A DNA stretch of 36,120 bases from an uncultured Lachnospiraceae bacterium (GCA_905233835.1 CAJOGB010000003.1:1-36120), one strand, 5' to 3'; positions 8,378-16,476 are shown, counted from the first letter of the stretch. A program made the numbers and translations. Notes: generated by a model from the letters alone, not told the origin.

Positions 8378-10159
8378 ATGAGAGAAAGAGTAAAAAACGG
8401 CTTAGGAACAAGCCTTGACTTCATCCGGATGATTCCGGAGATTTTAATTTATCAAGTAATTACAAAGCTTTTGCTTTTTGTTATCGTTACACTGTTAAAG
8501 CAAAATGCACTGCTGTTTTTGTATCGTGCGGGAAGAAGCGCGTTTACCAGCGGAGACTTGCCCTATTTGTTTAAGACCAAATACGGGTGGCTTATAGCCG
8601 GAGTGGGTCTTTTGGCACTGTTTATCTATACCGTGTTTGATATCAATGCCATGTTTCTTTTGGCGGACAGTGTACTTAATGAAAAGAAAAAGAGTTGGTG
8701 GATTATATTAAAGGAAGCCTTTATTTCTTTAAAGTATTTTACCCATCCACAGGGGCTGTTTGTGACCCTTTATTTATCCTTTTTGGGACCCCTTATTGGA
8801 ACGGCGGTGGGATTTTCCTTTATGATTGGATTTTCGGCACCGAACTTTGTTTTAAGATATATTTCCACCAATCCGTGGCTTCGGGTGCTGGTACTTTTGG
8901 GAGTCCTTTTGTATTTGGCGGTTGCGTTTATTTATATCTTTACGATTCTAAATGTAATCTTTAAAGAGGAAAAAATAAATATCGCCATGAAATCCTCTCG
9001 CAAAGCGGTGGCGGAAAATTGGACAAACTATGCATGGAACCTGCTTATGTTTTTCGTTAAGGCAGCAGTATTTGCAGTGGGTTTATTTGTCGTGTTTTAT
9101 TTTTTGCCCATTCTGTTTATAAATGTGCTTCCGATGCCGGTGGCATTTGCCAGGGGATGGAAAATCTTTTTTTCTATGATATTTACGGTGGGCAGTTTCT
9201 TGTTTATGCTTCTTTTTTGTCCGTTTTTGGCCATTCGAATCACCATGCTGTATCGGAATCAGCCCACCATACCGACGACGGAGGAGAGCAGCCGCGCTCA
9301 ATTGTCAAAACTATGGAAGCGATTTTTTGCGACGTCTTTGGCAGCGACCCTTGCCTTCAGTGTTTTCGGAGGAATTTTCTTTGATGAAATCTTCCCGATT
9401 TCCAACGAGACGGAAATTGTAGCTCATCGTGCCGGCGGAAATTTAAGTATTGAAAATTCCTTGTCCGGATTAAAAAAATCCATCGCAAATAACGTATCGG
9501 TGGCGGAGGTGGATATCCAGAGGACAAAGGACGGAACCTATATTATTTGTCATGACGCCGATTTGAAAAAGACCACGGGAAAAGCCGGAAATCCCACGGA
9601 GTTAACATACGCCCAAATACAAAACTATCGATTGAAAAACAGACAGCGCCCTTGGGAAGAAGGAGAGCGAATTCCCACATTGGAAGAGATGCTTGATGAG
9701 GCAAAGGGAAATATTAAACTCTTTTTGGAGTTGAAGGGAGAAAGCGCCGATCCCCAAATGGTTCATGAAGTATATGCGATGTTAAAAGAGCGGGATATGA
9801 TTTCGGATTGTACCGTCATTTGTTTTAATTATGAAATGATTGAATATATCGAGCGGGAACATCCGGATATGGAAACCGGTTATTTGGTATACTTCTCCTT
9901 CGGAAACTTGGAGGAATTAAACTGTGATACCTATATGGTGGAAACCGAGTGCTTGAGTGCCGGCGAGATCAACCGTATTCACGCAGCCGGGAAAAAGGTG
10001 GCGGTTTGGACCGTAAATACCACATCGGAATTAAACCGGTGGTTGCTTACGGATGTGGACTATGTGGTGACGGATGAAGTTTTGGCGGCACGCTTATTGA
10101 AAAAGTATATTTATAACGGAGCGGATGAGGAGCGTATTCTTCAGAAGCTTGTGATGTAG
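8378..10159 (+). CDS. Glycerophosphodiester phosphodiesterase with N-terminal membrane domain
   Basis: The 593-residue protein has an N-terminal membrane domain of about 330 residues with six or seven hydrophobic segments, as in the GPDPase membrane family. A GDPD domain follows from about 345. Catalytic marks are intact: the His of AHRAGG (about 350), ENS, the Glu-x-Asp of AEVDIQRTKDG, and the His-Asp of ICHDAD (about 392). GDPD enzymes hydrolyse glycerophosphodiesters to glycerol-3-phosphate and an alcohol. A membrane-tethered form probably works on deacylated lipid or teichoic-acid-like polymers, which is inference. It has its own promoter, and no clear terminator is seen before the next unit. 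Confidence 0.9.
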   Translation: MRERVKNGLGTSLDFIRMIPEILIYQVITKLLLFVIVTLLKQNALLFLYRAGRSAFTSGDLPYLFKTKYGWLIAGVGLLALFIYTVFDINAMFLLADSVLNEKKKSWWIILKEAFISLKYFTHPQGLFVTLYLSFLGPLIGTAVGFSFMIGFSAPNFVLRYISTNPWLRVLVLLGVLLYLAVAFIYIFTILNVIFKEEKINIAMKSSRKAVAENWTNYAWNLLMFFVKAAVFAVGLFVVFYFLPILFINVLPMPVAFARGWKIFFSMIFTVGSFLFMLLFCPFLAIRITMLYRNQPTIPTTEESSRAQLSKLWKRFFATSLAATLAFSVFGGIFFDEIFPISNETEIVAHRAGGNLSIENSLSGLKKSIANNVSVAEVDIQRTKDGTYIICHDADLKKTTGKAGNPTELTYAQIQNYRLKNRQRPWEEGERIPTLEEMLDEAKGNIKLFLELKGESADPQMVHEVYAMLKERDMISDCTVICFNYEMIEYIEREHPDMETGYLVYFSFGNLEELNCDTYMVETECLSAGEINRIHAAGKKVAVWTVNTTSELNRWLLTDVDYVVTDEVLAARLLKKYIYNGADEERILQKLVM

Positions 10160-10165
10160 TTTTAT

Positions 10166-10194
10166 TTGACGTAGGTTTTTTCCTATACTATTAT
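10166..10194 (+). promoter_or_regulatory. Promoter of the thioesterase pseudogene and probably cvfB
   Basis: TTGACG (10166-10171) and TATTAT (10189-10194) lie exactly 17 nt apart. The predicted start, about 10201, is one base before the ATG at 10202. No promoter is evident between the pseudogene and cvfB, so this promoter probably still serves cvfB. Confidence 0.65.
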
Positions 10195-10201
10195 TTTAGT
10201 T

Positions 10202-10871
10202 ATGTATGAGATGAAAACGCGGATTCCGTATGAGAATGTGGATACAGAGGGTATCCTAACGGATGCGGGTCTTTTAAAACAATCATTGTGAGGACATCGG
10301 ATACGGACTTCCCTGGCTTCGGGAACATGACCTCGGATGGTTTGTAATCTCTTGGCAGATTCATATAACAAAACGTCCGAATTTTGGAGAAGAAGTTTAT
10401 GTAGCGACCATGCCCTATGCGTTAAAGGGTCCCATCGGAAATCGAAACTTTTTGCTTTTGGATGAAAACAAAACTGTGCTTGCAGAGGCAAATTCCATTT
10501 GGCTTTTGATGGATTTGAAGGAACAAAAACCCCATCGCATTCCGGAGGACATGAAGGAAGCCTTTAAAGAGGACGAACCTCTTTCCGTAGATTGGCCGTC
10601 CAGGAAGATTTCCATTCCAAAACAGCGGGATACTTGTTTTTCTTTTGCGGTATCCCCCATGCATGTGGATACCAACGGGCATATGAACAATGCCTAGTAT
10701 ATGGACGCGGCATCAAGTACCATGCCGGCGGACTTTTATGCAAAAGAACTTTACGTGGAGTACAAGGTGCAAGCGATGCTGGGAGATGAAGTGGTTGTGA
10801 CTCGAGCAGGTAACCAAATCGTACTTGAAAACACAGAACACGAACCTTACGCAACAGTAGTATTTAAATAA
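10202..10871 (+). pseudogene. Acyl-ACP thioesterase remnant
   Basis: Three parts of one thioesterase can be read. The start, MYEMKTRIPYENVDTEGIL, stops at TGA near 10289. A second frame beginning near 10288 runs EDIGYGLPWLREHD, FGEEVYVATMPYALKG, GNRNFLLLDE and HVDTNGHMNNA, then meets TAG at 10695-10697, where the family has the Gln of HMNNAQY. The same frame continues to TAA at 10869-10871 and ends with a normal C-terminus. Lesions are therefore a short frameshifting deletion of roughly eight codons plus a Gln-to-amber change. The intact enzyme releases fatty acids from acyl carrier protein. The amber codon alone would remove the last third of the second hotdog domain. Confidence 0.85.
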
Positions 10872-10884
10872 AGGACGGATAGAC

Positions 10885-11721
10885 ATGTTAAAATTAGGTG
10901 AATATCAAAAATTACAAATAATAAAAAAAGTTGAATTCGGCGTATACTTGGCCGAGGACAAGGGCAGCGAGGAGAAAGTGCTTCTTCCCGTAAAGCAGGT
11001 GCCAAAGAAAGCCCGTATCGGTGATGAAATCGAGGTATTTTTATATCGCGACTCCAAAGACCGTATGATTGCAACTACGGCAAAACCTCTGATTACCATG
11101 GGACAAATCGCACCCCTTACCGTAAAGGAAGTAACCAAAATCGGTGCCTTTTTGGACTGGGGATTGGAAAAGGATTTATTTCTTCCGTATAAGGAAATGA
11201 CCGAAAAGGTGCAGAAGGATCAGGAAGTTTTGATTCGATTGTATACCGATAAGAGTAATCGCCTTTGCGGTAGCATGAAAAAGATTTATGACCAGTTAAA
11301 AACAAATTCTCCGTATCAAATCGGCGATGAAGTAGTGGGCCGTATTTACGAATTCGGTCATGACTTCGGAACTTTCGTGGCTATTGAAGATATCTACTCC
11401 GGTATGATTCCGAAGCATGAGGATGTTTCCAAATATCATATTGGGGATTGCGTTAATTTGCGTGTCACCAACGTAAAGGAAGACGGAAAATTAGACGTTT
11501 CCCTTCGTGAAAAATCCTATGTGCAGATGGAAGATGATGCCGAGACACTGCTTTCCTTAATCGATGCTTATGCAGGGGTTCTTCCCTTTACGGAAAAAGC
11601 ATCTCCGGAAGTAATCAAACGCGAAACCGGTTTGTCAAAGGCAGCATTTAAACGTGCCATCGGAAGACTATACAAAGAAAGAAAAATCGATTTATCCGAC
11701 GGAAAAATCCGCCGTGTCTAA
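10885..11721 (+). CDS. cvfB: CvfB-like S1 domain RNA-binding protein
   Basis: The 278-residue protein has three S1-like beta-barrel domains (about 1-65, 68-135 and 143-215) and a C-terminal winged helix (about 220-278, ending KERKIDLSDGKIRRV). This is the architecture and length of CvfB/YitL, which binds RNA and affects virulence-factor and small-RNA-linked expression in firmicutes; its precise role is not settled. The third S1 domain has the consensus look (GDEVVGRIYEFGHDFGTFVAI, then GMIP and LRVTNVKEDGKLDVSL). The start has AAAGGA about 9 nt upstream. It begins 13 nt after the thioesterase remnant, so the two were probably cotranscribed. Confidence 0.88.
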   Translation: MLKLGEYQKLQIIKKVEFGVYLAEDKGSEEKVLLPVKQVPKKARIGDEIEVFLYRDSKDRMIATTAKPLITMGQIAPLTVKEVTKIGAFLDWGLEKDLFLPYKEMTEKVQKDQEVLIRLYTDKSNRLCGSMKKIYDQLKTNSPYQIGDEVVGRIYEFGHDFGTFVAIEDIYSGMIPKHEDVSKYHIGDCVNLRVTNVKEDGKLDVSLREKSYVQMEDDAETLLSLIDAYAGVLPFTEKASPEVIKRETGLSKAAFKRAIGRLYKERKIDLSDGKIRRV

Positions 11722-11775
11722 CATGCATTCATCGACATTAGGTCGATTGATATATTAAGGAAAGAAGGTAATGAA

Positions 11776-12150
11776 ATGAAAAAGATTATTTCAACAGACA
11801 AGGCTCCGGCAGCAATCGGACCATATTCACAGGCAGTGGAAGTAAACGGACTGGTGTATACTTCAGGTGTCATTCCTGTAGATCCGGCTACCGGCAATAT
11901 TCCGGAAGGAAGCGTAGCACAGGCAAGACAGGCTTTTACCAATATGAAAAACTTGGTAGAGGCAGCAGGCTCTTCCATGGATAAAGTATTAAAGACCACT
12001 GTATTTATCAAAGAGATGAACGACTTTGCAGCAATCAACGAAGTATATGCAGAATTCTTTCCGGAACCATATCCGGCAAGAAGCTGTGTGGAAGTAGCAA
12101 GACTTCCGAAGGATGTTATGCTTGAAATCGAAGTAATCGCAGAAAAATAA
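11776..12150 (+). CDS. ridA: RidA family enamine/imine deaminase
   Basis: The 124-residue protein has the typical RidA length and begins MKKIISTDKAPAAIGPYSQA, the family signature. The conserved Arg near 105 (PARSCVEVARLPKDVMLEIE) binds the substrate carboxylate. RidA hydrolyses reactive enamines and imines from PLP enzymes such as threonine dehydratase. AAGAAGG stands upstream of the ATG. An out-of-frame ATG 5 nt earlier is closed at once by TGA. A terminator follows. Confidence 0.93.
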   Translation: MKKIISTDKAPAAIGPYSQAVEVNGLVYTSGVIPVDPATGNIPEGSVAQARQAFTNMKNLVEAAGSSMDKVLKTTVFIKEMNDFAAINEVYAEFFPEPYPARSCVEVARLPKDVMLEIEVIAEK

Positions 12151-12155
12151 ACATC

Positions 12156-12188
12156 AAAAAAAGAAGGTTCATCTGAACCTTCTTTTTG
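12156..12188. terminator. Bidirectional terminator after ridA
   Basis: AAAAAGAAGGTTCA (12158-12171) pairs with TGAACCTTCTTTTT (12174-12187) around a 2-nt spacer. It separates the convergent ridA and yjfB. Confidence 0.85.
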
Positions 12189-12194
12189 TTTACG

Positions 12195-12398
12195 TTAAAT
12201 ACTCATGTCGAAGTTCCCGCCGATATTCGGGTTAACGGATAATTCCATACCCGGTGCGGAGGCAATCATTTCTGCGACGCCTGCGCCTTGCATTTTTAAT
12301 GCATCCATCGACATATCCAAAACAGCATAGCCTACGTCGTTATAGGTCTGTGCACGTGAAAGATATGTGGATAATGCAGCTACTGATGTAACATCCAT
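12195..12398 (-). CDS. YjfB-family putative motility protein
   Basis: The 67-residue protein belongs to the small YjfB family, recognised by its start (MDVTSVAALST), the heptad-like middle, and the end SVNPNIGGNFDMSI, close to the family's SVNPNLGGN. It is called a putative motility protein in Bacillus because of its link to SigD genes; the molecular role is unknown. Start choice: AAAGGAG (12412-12406) stands 7 nt before ATG 12398, so a longer reading from 12428 is rejected. It has its own promoter. Confidence 0.82.
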   Translation of the reverse strand: MDVTSVAALSTYLSRAQTYNDVGYAVLDMSMDALKMQGAGVAEMIASAPGMELSVNPNIGGNFDMSI

Positions 12399-12432
12399 AG
12401 ACTTGCTCCTTTCGATAGTTATAGTCACTTAT

Positions 12433-12460
12433 ATTATAACACGATTTTTGGAAAATACAA
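12433..12460 (-). promoter_or_regulatory. Promoter of the yjfB-like gene
   Basis: On the minus strand TTGTAT (12460-12455), a 16-nt spacer and TGTTATAAT ending at 12433. It has both a fair -35 and an extended -10, so it looks SigA-type and not SigD-type. Confidence 0.65.
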
Positions 12461-12496
12461 CTTACGCCACGATATGGCGAGAATGGGAAAATTATA

Positions 12497-12525
12497 TTGA
12501 CAAATTTTTGTCAATGTTCTATATT
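12497..12525 (+). promoter_or_regulatory. Crotonase promoter with embedded inverted repeat
   Basis: TTGACA (12497-12502) and TATATT (12520-12525) lie 17 nt apart. The -35 is the left arm of TTGACAA-ATTT-TTGTCAA (12497-12514), the 7-4-7 symmetry of Rex operators, though two bases per arm differ from the clostridial TTGTTAA consensus. A leader hairpin, GGAAAATA/TATTTTCC (12546-12567), follows before the ribosome binding site. Confidence 0.65.
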
Positions 12526-12589
12526 TGCATTATGTAAACCACGAGGGAAAATATTTGGGTATTTTCCGAAAAAATAGGAGGAAGGTTAA

Positions 12590-13393
12590 ATGGGAAATTT
12601 TAATAACTTAAAGTTGGAAGTGGCAGATGAAATTGCAACACTTACCATCTCTCGTCCGGCAGCGTTAAATGCGCTAAACAGTGAGACATTGGAAGAGTTG
12701 GATGTGGCTCTTACCGAGATCGAAGCCAGAGATGATATCAAGGTGGTAATCTTAACCGGTGGTCCGGATAAAAAGGATAACCAGTTTAAGTCTTTTGTGG
12801 CAGGTGCGGATATTTCCGAAATGGTAAACTTTACCGCTCCGGAAGCCAGAGCATTCGGCATCAAAGCCAGCGTTCCATTCTTTAAATTAATGAATATGCG
12901 TCAGGTAACCATTGCAGCGGTTAACGGATTTGCTTTAGGAGGCGGATGTGAAATCGCTATGGCATGTGATATCAGAATCGCTTCCGAAAATGCAATCTTT
13001 GGTCAGCCGGAAGTGGGCCTCGGGATTATCCCCGGATTCGGCGGAACCCAGAGACTTGCAAGATTAATCGGAATGGGTCGCGCAAAGGAATTGATCTTTA
13101 CCTGCGATAACATTGATGCTCAGGAAGCATACAGAATCGGCTTGGTAAATAAGGTTGTTTCTACGGAAGAACTTTATGATACCGCTAAGAAGATGGCAAA
13201 GAAAATTATCAGCAAAGGAAGCTATGCGGTTTCTATCGCAAAAGCTGCTATTAATAACGGATATGATATGGACATTAAGAATGCGGTTGAGATGGAAGCA
13301 AACCTCTTTGGTGTGGTAAATGATACCCATGATAAGAAAGAAGGTATGGGAGCTTTCTTGGAAAAACGCGAAGCAAACTTAACTGATTTCTAA
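12590..13393 (+). CDS. crt: Enoyl-CoA hydratase/crotonase
   Basis: The 267-residue crotonase-fold protein has the oxyanion-hole and catalytic region intact. GFALGGGCEIAMACD carries Glu121, and FGQPEVGLGIIPGFGGTQRL carries Glu141; the two Glu are 20 residues apart, as in hydratases. The likely reaction is hydration of crotonyl-CoA and short enoyl-CoAs, as in butyrate formation. A short Lys/Asp-rich insert follows ILTGG (about 55-68), common in clostridial Crt. AGGAGG lies 8 nt before the ATG. Unlike the usual crt-bcd-etf-hbd operon it stands alone, with its own operator-like promoter and terminator, so a different pathway is possible. Confidence 0.88.
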   Translation: MGNFNNLKLEVADEIATLTISRPAALNALNSETLEELDVALTEIEARDDIKVVILTGGPDKKDNQFKSFVAGADISEMVNFTAPEARAFGIKASVPFFKLMNMRQVTIAAVNGFALGGGCEIAMACDIRIASENAIFGQPEVGLGIIPGFGGTQRLARLIGMGRAKELIFTCDNIDAQEAYRIGLVNKVVSTEELYDTAKKMAKKIISKGSYAVSIAKAAINNGYDMDIKNAVEMEANLFGVVNDTHDKKEGMGAFLEKREANLTDF

Positions 13394-13420
13394 AGTTGTT
13401 TTAAAAAGGGGTAAATATAA

Positions 13421-13451
13421 AAGAGGGACGACCAAATGGTCGTCCCTTTTA
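13421..13451. terminator. Bidirectional terminator after crt
   Basis: GGGACGACCA (13425-13434) pairs with TGGTCGTCCC (13437-13446), with A residues before and TTTTATTTTA after. It separates crt from the convergent VTC-domain gene. Confidence 0.88.
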
Positions 13452-13453
13452 TT

Positions 13454-14209
13454 TTATGCAATGGCCCATTCTTTTTCACTTTCAGGGATGCGGATTACTT
13501 CCCCTGCCATGCCCAAGCGTTCCGCCAACAGGGTTTCGTATCCGTTTCCGTACTTGGAAAAAGATACCTGGCGGATATCTAATTCTTCCAAAATCGCCAC
13601 TAATTTTAAATCCATGGCTTCTGCGATTTTTAGTTCCATCAAGTACTGATCTTTTTCCAAAAGATCTTTTCCTTCGTTTCCGTATTTCAAATCCAAATGA
13701 TTGATTCTCCACCGAATGTTTTGATCGAAGGTGATGCGTAGTTCCGGGTCGATGGTTCCGACCATTGCGATGCGATCATAGGAAATCGCCATGGCCGGTC
13801 GAAGTCCCGGATAGCATTTTTTAAAATAATCTATCTCCGCGGAAATCTGGGAGGATTTTTCCAACGGAATATTTTCATATAAATAATCTTTTGATTCTTT
13901 ATATGGAGCGGAAATTCTTCGCTTATATACAATTCCTTTATATTTCTTTTTTATCTCAATAAAGGAAGGACTCTCGTCTGTGGGAATCCCGTAGGAACGA
14001 AGACGAAGTTTTTCTTTGTAAACCGGTTTTTCCAAGGAACGGCGAATGAGTTCAAAGTCCGGCGTGTCAAAATAGATATTTAAAATGGAGGTTTTCCCGT
14101 AGTCATCTATTTTTGCCATATCTTTGATTCTTTCCATGAAACCAAGATATTGTTCTTTATTTAACAGGTATTTTAGCTCTTTTCTTTTAAAGGTATATTT
14201 GTTTGCCAT
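13454..14209 (-). CDS. VTC-domain (polyphosphate polymerase-like) protein
   Basis: The 251-residue protein matches the VTC domain, a CYTH-like triphosphate tunnel fold. Basic tunnel positions are visible: the N-terminal FKRKELKYLL, the KEKLRLRSYG strand, EIKKKYKGIVYKRR, and the acidic metal-binding strand YLMELKI near residue 190. In yeast this fold makes polyphosphate from ATP. Bacterial single-domain members are poorly studied and often sit beside a DUF4956 membrane partner or CotH, neither of which is present here. AAGGAG lies 7 nt before the ATG. It follows the glycosyltransferase gene but is separated from it by a terminator. Confidence 0.85.
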   Translation of the reverse strand: MANKYTFKRKELKYLLNKEQYLGFMERIKDMAKIDDYGKTSILNIYFDTPDFELIRRSLEKPVYKEKLRLRSYGIPTDESPSFIEIKKKYKGIVYKRRISAPYKESKDYLYENIPLEKSSQISAEIDYFKKCYPGLRPAMAISYDRIAMVGTIDPELRITFDQNIRWRINHLDLKYGNEGKDLLEKDQYLMELKIAEAMDLKLVAILEELDIRQVSFSKYGNGYETLLAERLGMAGEVIRIPESEKEWAIA

Positions 14210-14274
14210 AATGGTTCTCCTTTTTCTTTACGGGTACATCATATATGCCAAACCTTAAACTATCCTTAAAAAGA

Positions 14275-14304
14275 AATAAAAAAGTGGGCTTAGTTAAAGC
14301 CCAC
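14275..14304 (-). terminator. Terminator overlapping the glycosyltransferase stop codon
   Basis: On the minus strand GTGGGCTT (14304-14297) pairs with AAGCCCAC (14291-14284), followed by TTTTTTATTT. The TAA stop (14292-14290) lies inside the hairpin, so terminating ribosomes would cover it. Confidence 0.75.
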
Positions 14305-15306
14305 AAGTTTTTGTGATATTTTATAACCCATAACGGAAAGTCTTCTTCCGAATTTGCCCGGAAGATTCATGGATCCGCCTAGGATTCCGTAGCGCAAATG
14401 TTTATAGGTGCGCTCGTCTTTTTTCTTAATGTATTTCCAGAGTTTTTTCACCTTTGCGATATTCTCCGGATTCTTTGAAACATAGCCGATGGCAGAAGAA
14501 ACAACGGTAATCATTTCCAAATAGGAAAGCATGTACTCACGTAAATGTTTTTCTTCAATGGACCATAAATCGTAAGCGTCCACCATCAAATAGTTTACCC
14601 GAAGCTGCTGATCGATACGCTTAATCATGGTAGCTTCCGCTACGGACTGGCCCTCGCGACCGATGTAATAACGATAGAAATCCACATCCAGATAGTAAAT
14701 GGTTTTTACGTAAGGAAGGGGAACGAAAACAAAAAGGTTATCTACATAAAAGGTGTGCTTTGGAAGCTCCAACTTACATTCCCGAAGCATCGCGGTACGA
14801 TAGGTTACGGAGTGCATCAAAATGGAAAAACCTTTGATGTTTCGTTTCATGCCGTCCCAACCGATGATTTCCTTTTGCGGGAAAAGCAATCGATACTGCA
14901 TGTGACGATGCTGGTTGGTGGAAGGCTTTTCGTACACATAGTTTGTTAAAAGCATATCCACCGGGGTGCCTGCGTTTACAAGATTTCTTAAGGTGTCCAA
15001 AACCTGCATGTAAGCGTCTTTGTCTACCCAGTCATCGGAATCCACAACTTTATAATATAATCCGGTTGCATTACGAAGACCGGTGTTTACCGCTTCTCCG
15101 TGACCGCCGTTTTCCTGATGTACGGCTTTGCAAATGGTTGGATATTTTTTTGCATATGCGTCTGCGATCTCTGCGGTTTTGTCGGTGGATCCGTCATCAA
15201 CGATGATGATTTCCACATCTTCGCCACCGATTAAAAGAGATTCGATGCATTTTCCCATGTACGCGTAGGAATTGTAGCATGGGATGCCAAAACTGATAAG
15301 TTTCAT
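14290..15306 (-). CDS. Family 2 glycosyltransferase
   Basis: The 338-residue GT-A protein has the N-terminal SFGIPCYNSYAYM, the nucleotide-binding IIIVDDGSTDKTAEI, the conserved ENGGHGEAVNTG, and the metal-binding and acceptor motif VVDSDDWVD (about 91-99). It transfers a sugar from a nucleotide-sugar; donor and acceptor cannot be inferred. It lacks clear membrane helices. The C-terminal third is Lys/Arg-rich (VKKLWKYIKKKDERTYKHL) and may lie against the membrane. AGGAG stands 6 nt before the ATG. An extended -10 (TGATATAAT, 15345-15337) between mutY and this gene suggests its own promoter. Confidence 0.88.
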   Translation of the reverse strand: MKLISFGIPCYNSYAYMGKCIESLLIGGEDVEIIIVDDGSTDKTAEIADAYAKKYPTICKAVHQENGGHGEAVNTGLRNATGLYYKVVDSDDWVDKDAYMQVLDTLRNLVNAGTPVDMLLTNYVYEKPSTNQHRHMQYRLLFPQKEIIGWDGMKRNIKGFSILMHSVTYRTAMLRECKLELPKHTFYVDNLFVFVPLPYVKTIYYLDVDFYRYYIGREGQSVAEATMIKRIDQQLRVNYLMVDAYDLWSIEEKHLREYMLSYLEMITVVSSAIGYVSKNPENIAKVKKLWKYIKKKDERTYKHLRYGILGGSMNLPGKFGRRLSVMGYKISQKLVGFN

Positions 15307-15336
15307 ATTTTACTCCTAATAAATAATCCACTAATG

Positions 15337-15345
15337 ATTATATCA
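15337..15345 (-). promoter_or_regulatory. Extended -10 promoter of the glycosyltransferase gene
   Basis: The minus strand reads TGATATAAT, with the start predicted near 15330 and AGGAG about 10 nt further on. No -35 match is seen, since that region overlaps the end of mutY. Confidence 0.5.
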
Positions 15346-15361
15346 ATTATTTGGGGTGTGT

Positions 15362-16459
15362 CTACTTTTGATTCAAAAATCCGGACTTCCCCAGTTCGAT
15401 TTGGGCGATGTTGGCGTAGGTTTCGAATGCAGAAGGTATTGCGTATTCTTTTTGAATCTTTTCTTTGGTTACAAGAATGCTTTCCGGATCGATGGTGGCA
15501 TCGGAAAGATCTGCCACACGTACAAGATATCCTTTCATACGCCATTCTACGTGGGAAAAGATATGCTTTGCGTCCGGTAGGGCTTCAATCAAAACGGGAT
15601 CTAACCCTTTTTCCCTGGCAAAAGAAACCACATCCTTTCGGTTAAGATGACCCTCTGCTCCCGGGAATTCATATAAGCCAGCAAGAAGCCCTTTGCTCGG
15701 ACGTTTTTGAATTATAATATCCTTTCCGTCCATAATCAAAAAGACGGTTCGCTCTTCGATTCGTCGCTTTGCAGGTTTTGATTTTACGGGATATATATCG
15801 TAGGTTTTGTGTTTGTGAGTAAGGCAATGTGCCTTCCAGGGGCATGAGTCACACAGGGGCTGTCCGTTTGGCACACAAATGCAGGCTCCGATTTCCATAA
15901 GTGCCTGGTTAAAATCTCCCGATGCGTCTTTTGGTATAATGGTGGAGAGTAAATCCTGTACAGCTTTTTTTACAGATTCTTTTTTGATATCGGAGTCGTC
16001 CTCTGCCACGCGACAAAGGATGCGAAGCACATTTCCGTCCACAGCCGGATGAGGCAGGCCAAAGGCGATGGATGAAATCGCGCCTGCGGTGTAATTTCCG
16101 ATGCCGGGAAGAGAAAGGATTTCTTCGTAGGATTTTGGAAAGCCTCCCTCGTAGTTTTCAACCATTACTTTTGCAGCGCGTTGCATATTTCGCACTCGAT
16201 TATAGTAACCGAGACCCTCCCAGAGTTTTAAAAGTTCATCCTCCGGGCATGAAGCCAAATCTAAGATGGTGGGAAGTCGATGTAAAAATCGTTCGTAGTA
16301 TCCCTTTACGGCTTCCACTCTTGTCTGCTGCAACATGATTTCGGACACCCAAATGTGATAGGGATTTTTATCTTTTCGCCAAGGCAAATCTCTTTTATTT
16401 TTTTTATACCAACCCAAGGCGGGTGATACCAATTTTTCCAAATTAAAATTATCTAACAT
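15362..16459 (-). CDS. mutY: A/G-specific adenine DNA glycosylase
   Basis: The 365-residue enzyme removes adenine mispaired with 8-oxoguanine. The catalytic Glu40 lies in WVSEIMLQQT, the helix-hairpin-helix is LPGIGNYTAG (118-127), and Asp141 is in AVDGNV. The 4Fe-4S cysteines are C195, C203, C206 and C212. A Nudix-like C-terminal domain (from about 230) recognises 8-oxoguanine. Start choice: ATG 16459 is preferred over an in-frame TTG at 16468, which overlaps the -10 element. There is no Shine-Dalgarno sequence, and the promoter lies so close that the message may be leaderless. The length is normal. Confidence 0.93.
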   Translation of the reverse strand: MLDNFNLEKLVSPALGWYKKNKRDLPWRKDKNPYHIWVSEIMLQQTRVEAVKGYYERFLHRLPTILDLASCPEDELLKLWEGLGYYNRVRNMQRAAKVMVENYEGGFPKSYEEILSLPGIGNYTAGAISSIAFGLPHPAVDGNVLRILCRVAEDDSDIKKESVKKAVQDLLSTIIPKDASGDFNQALMEIGACICVPNGQPLCDSCPWKAHCLTHKHKTYDIYPVKSKPAKRRIEERTVFLIMDGKDIIIQKRPSKGLLAGLYEFPGAEGHLNRKDVVSFAREKGLDPVLIEALPDAKHIFSHVEWRMKGYLVRVADLSDATIDPESILVTKEKIQKEYAIPSAFETYANIAQIELGKSGFLNQK

Positions 16460-16467
16460 ACCAAGCA

Positions 16468-16476
16468 ATTATAACA
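16468..16476 (-). promoter_or_regulatory. Extended -10 promoter of mutY
   Basis: The minus strand reads TGTTATAAT with its last T at 16468, only 8 nt before the ATG. The predicted transcription start (about 16461) falls within 2 nt of the start codon. Confidence 0.6.

Noticed and set aside
10183..10854. Several overlapping reading frames in the thioesterase region on both strands
   Set aside because: They are chance frames; the thioesterase family signature explains the region.
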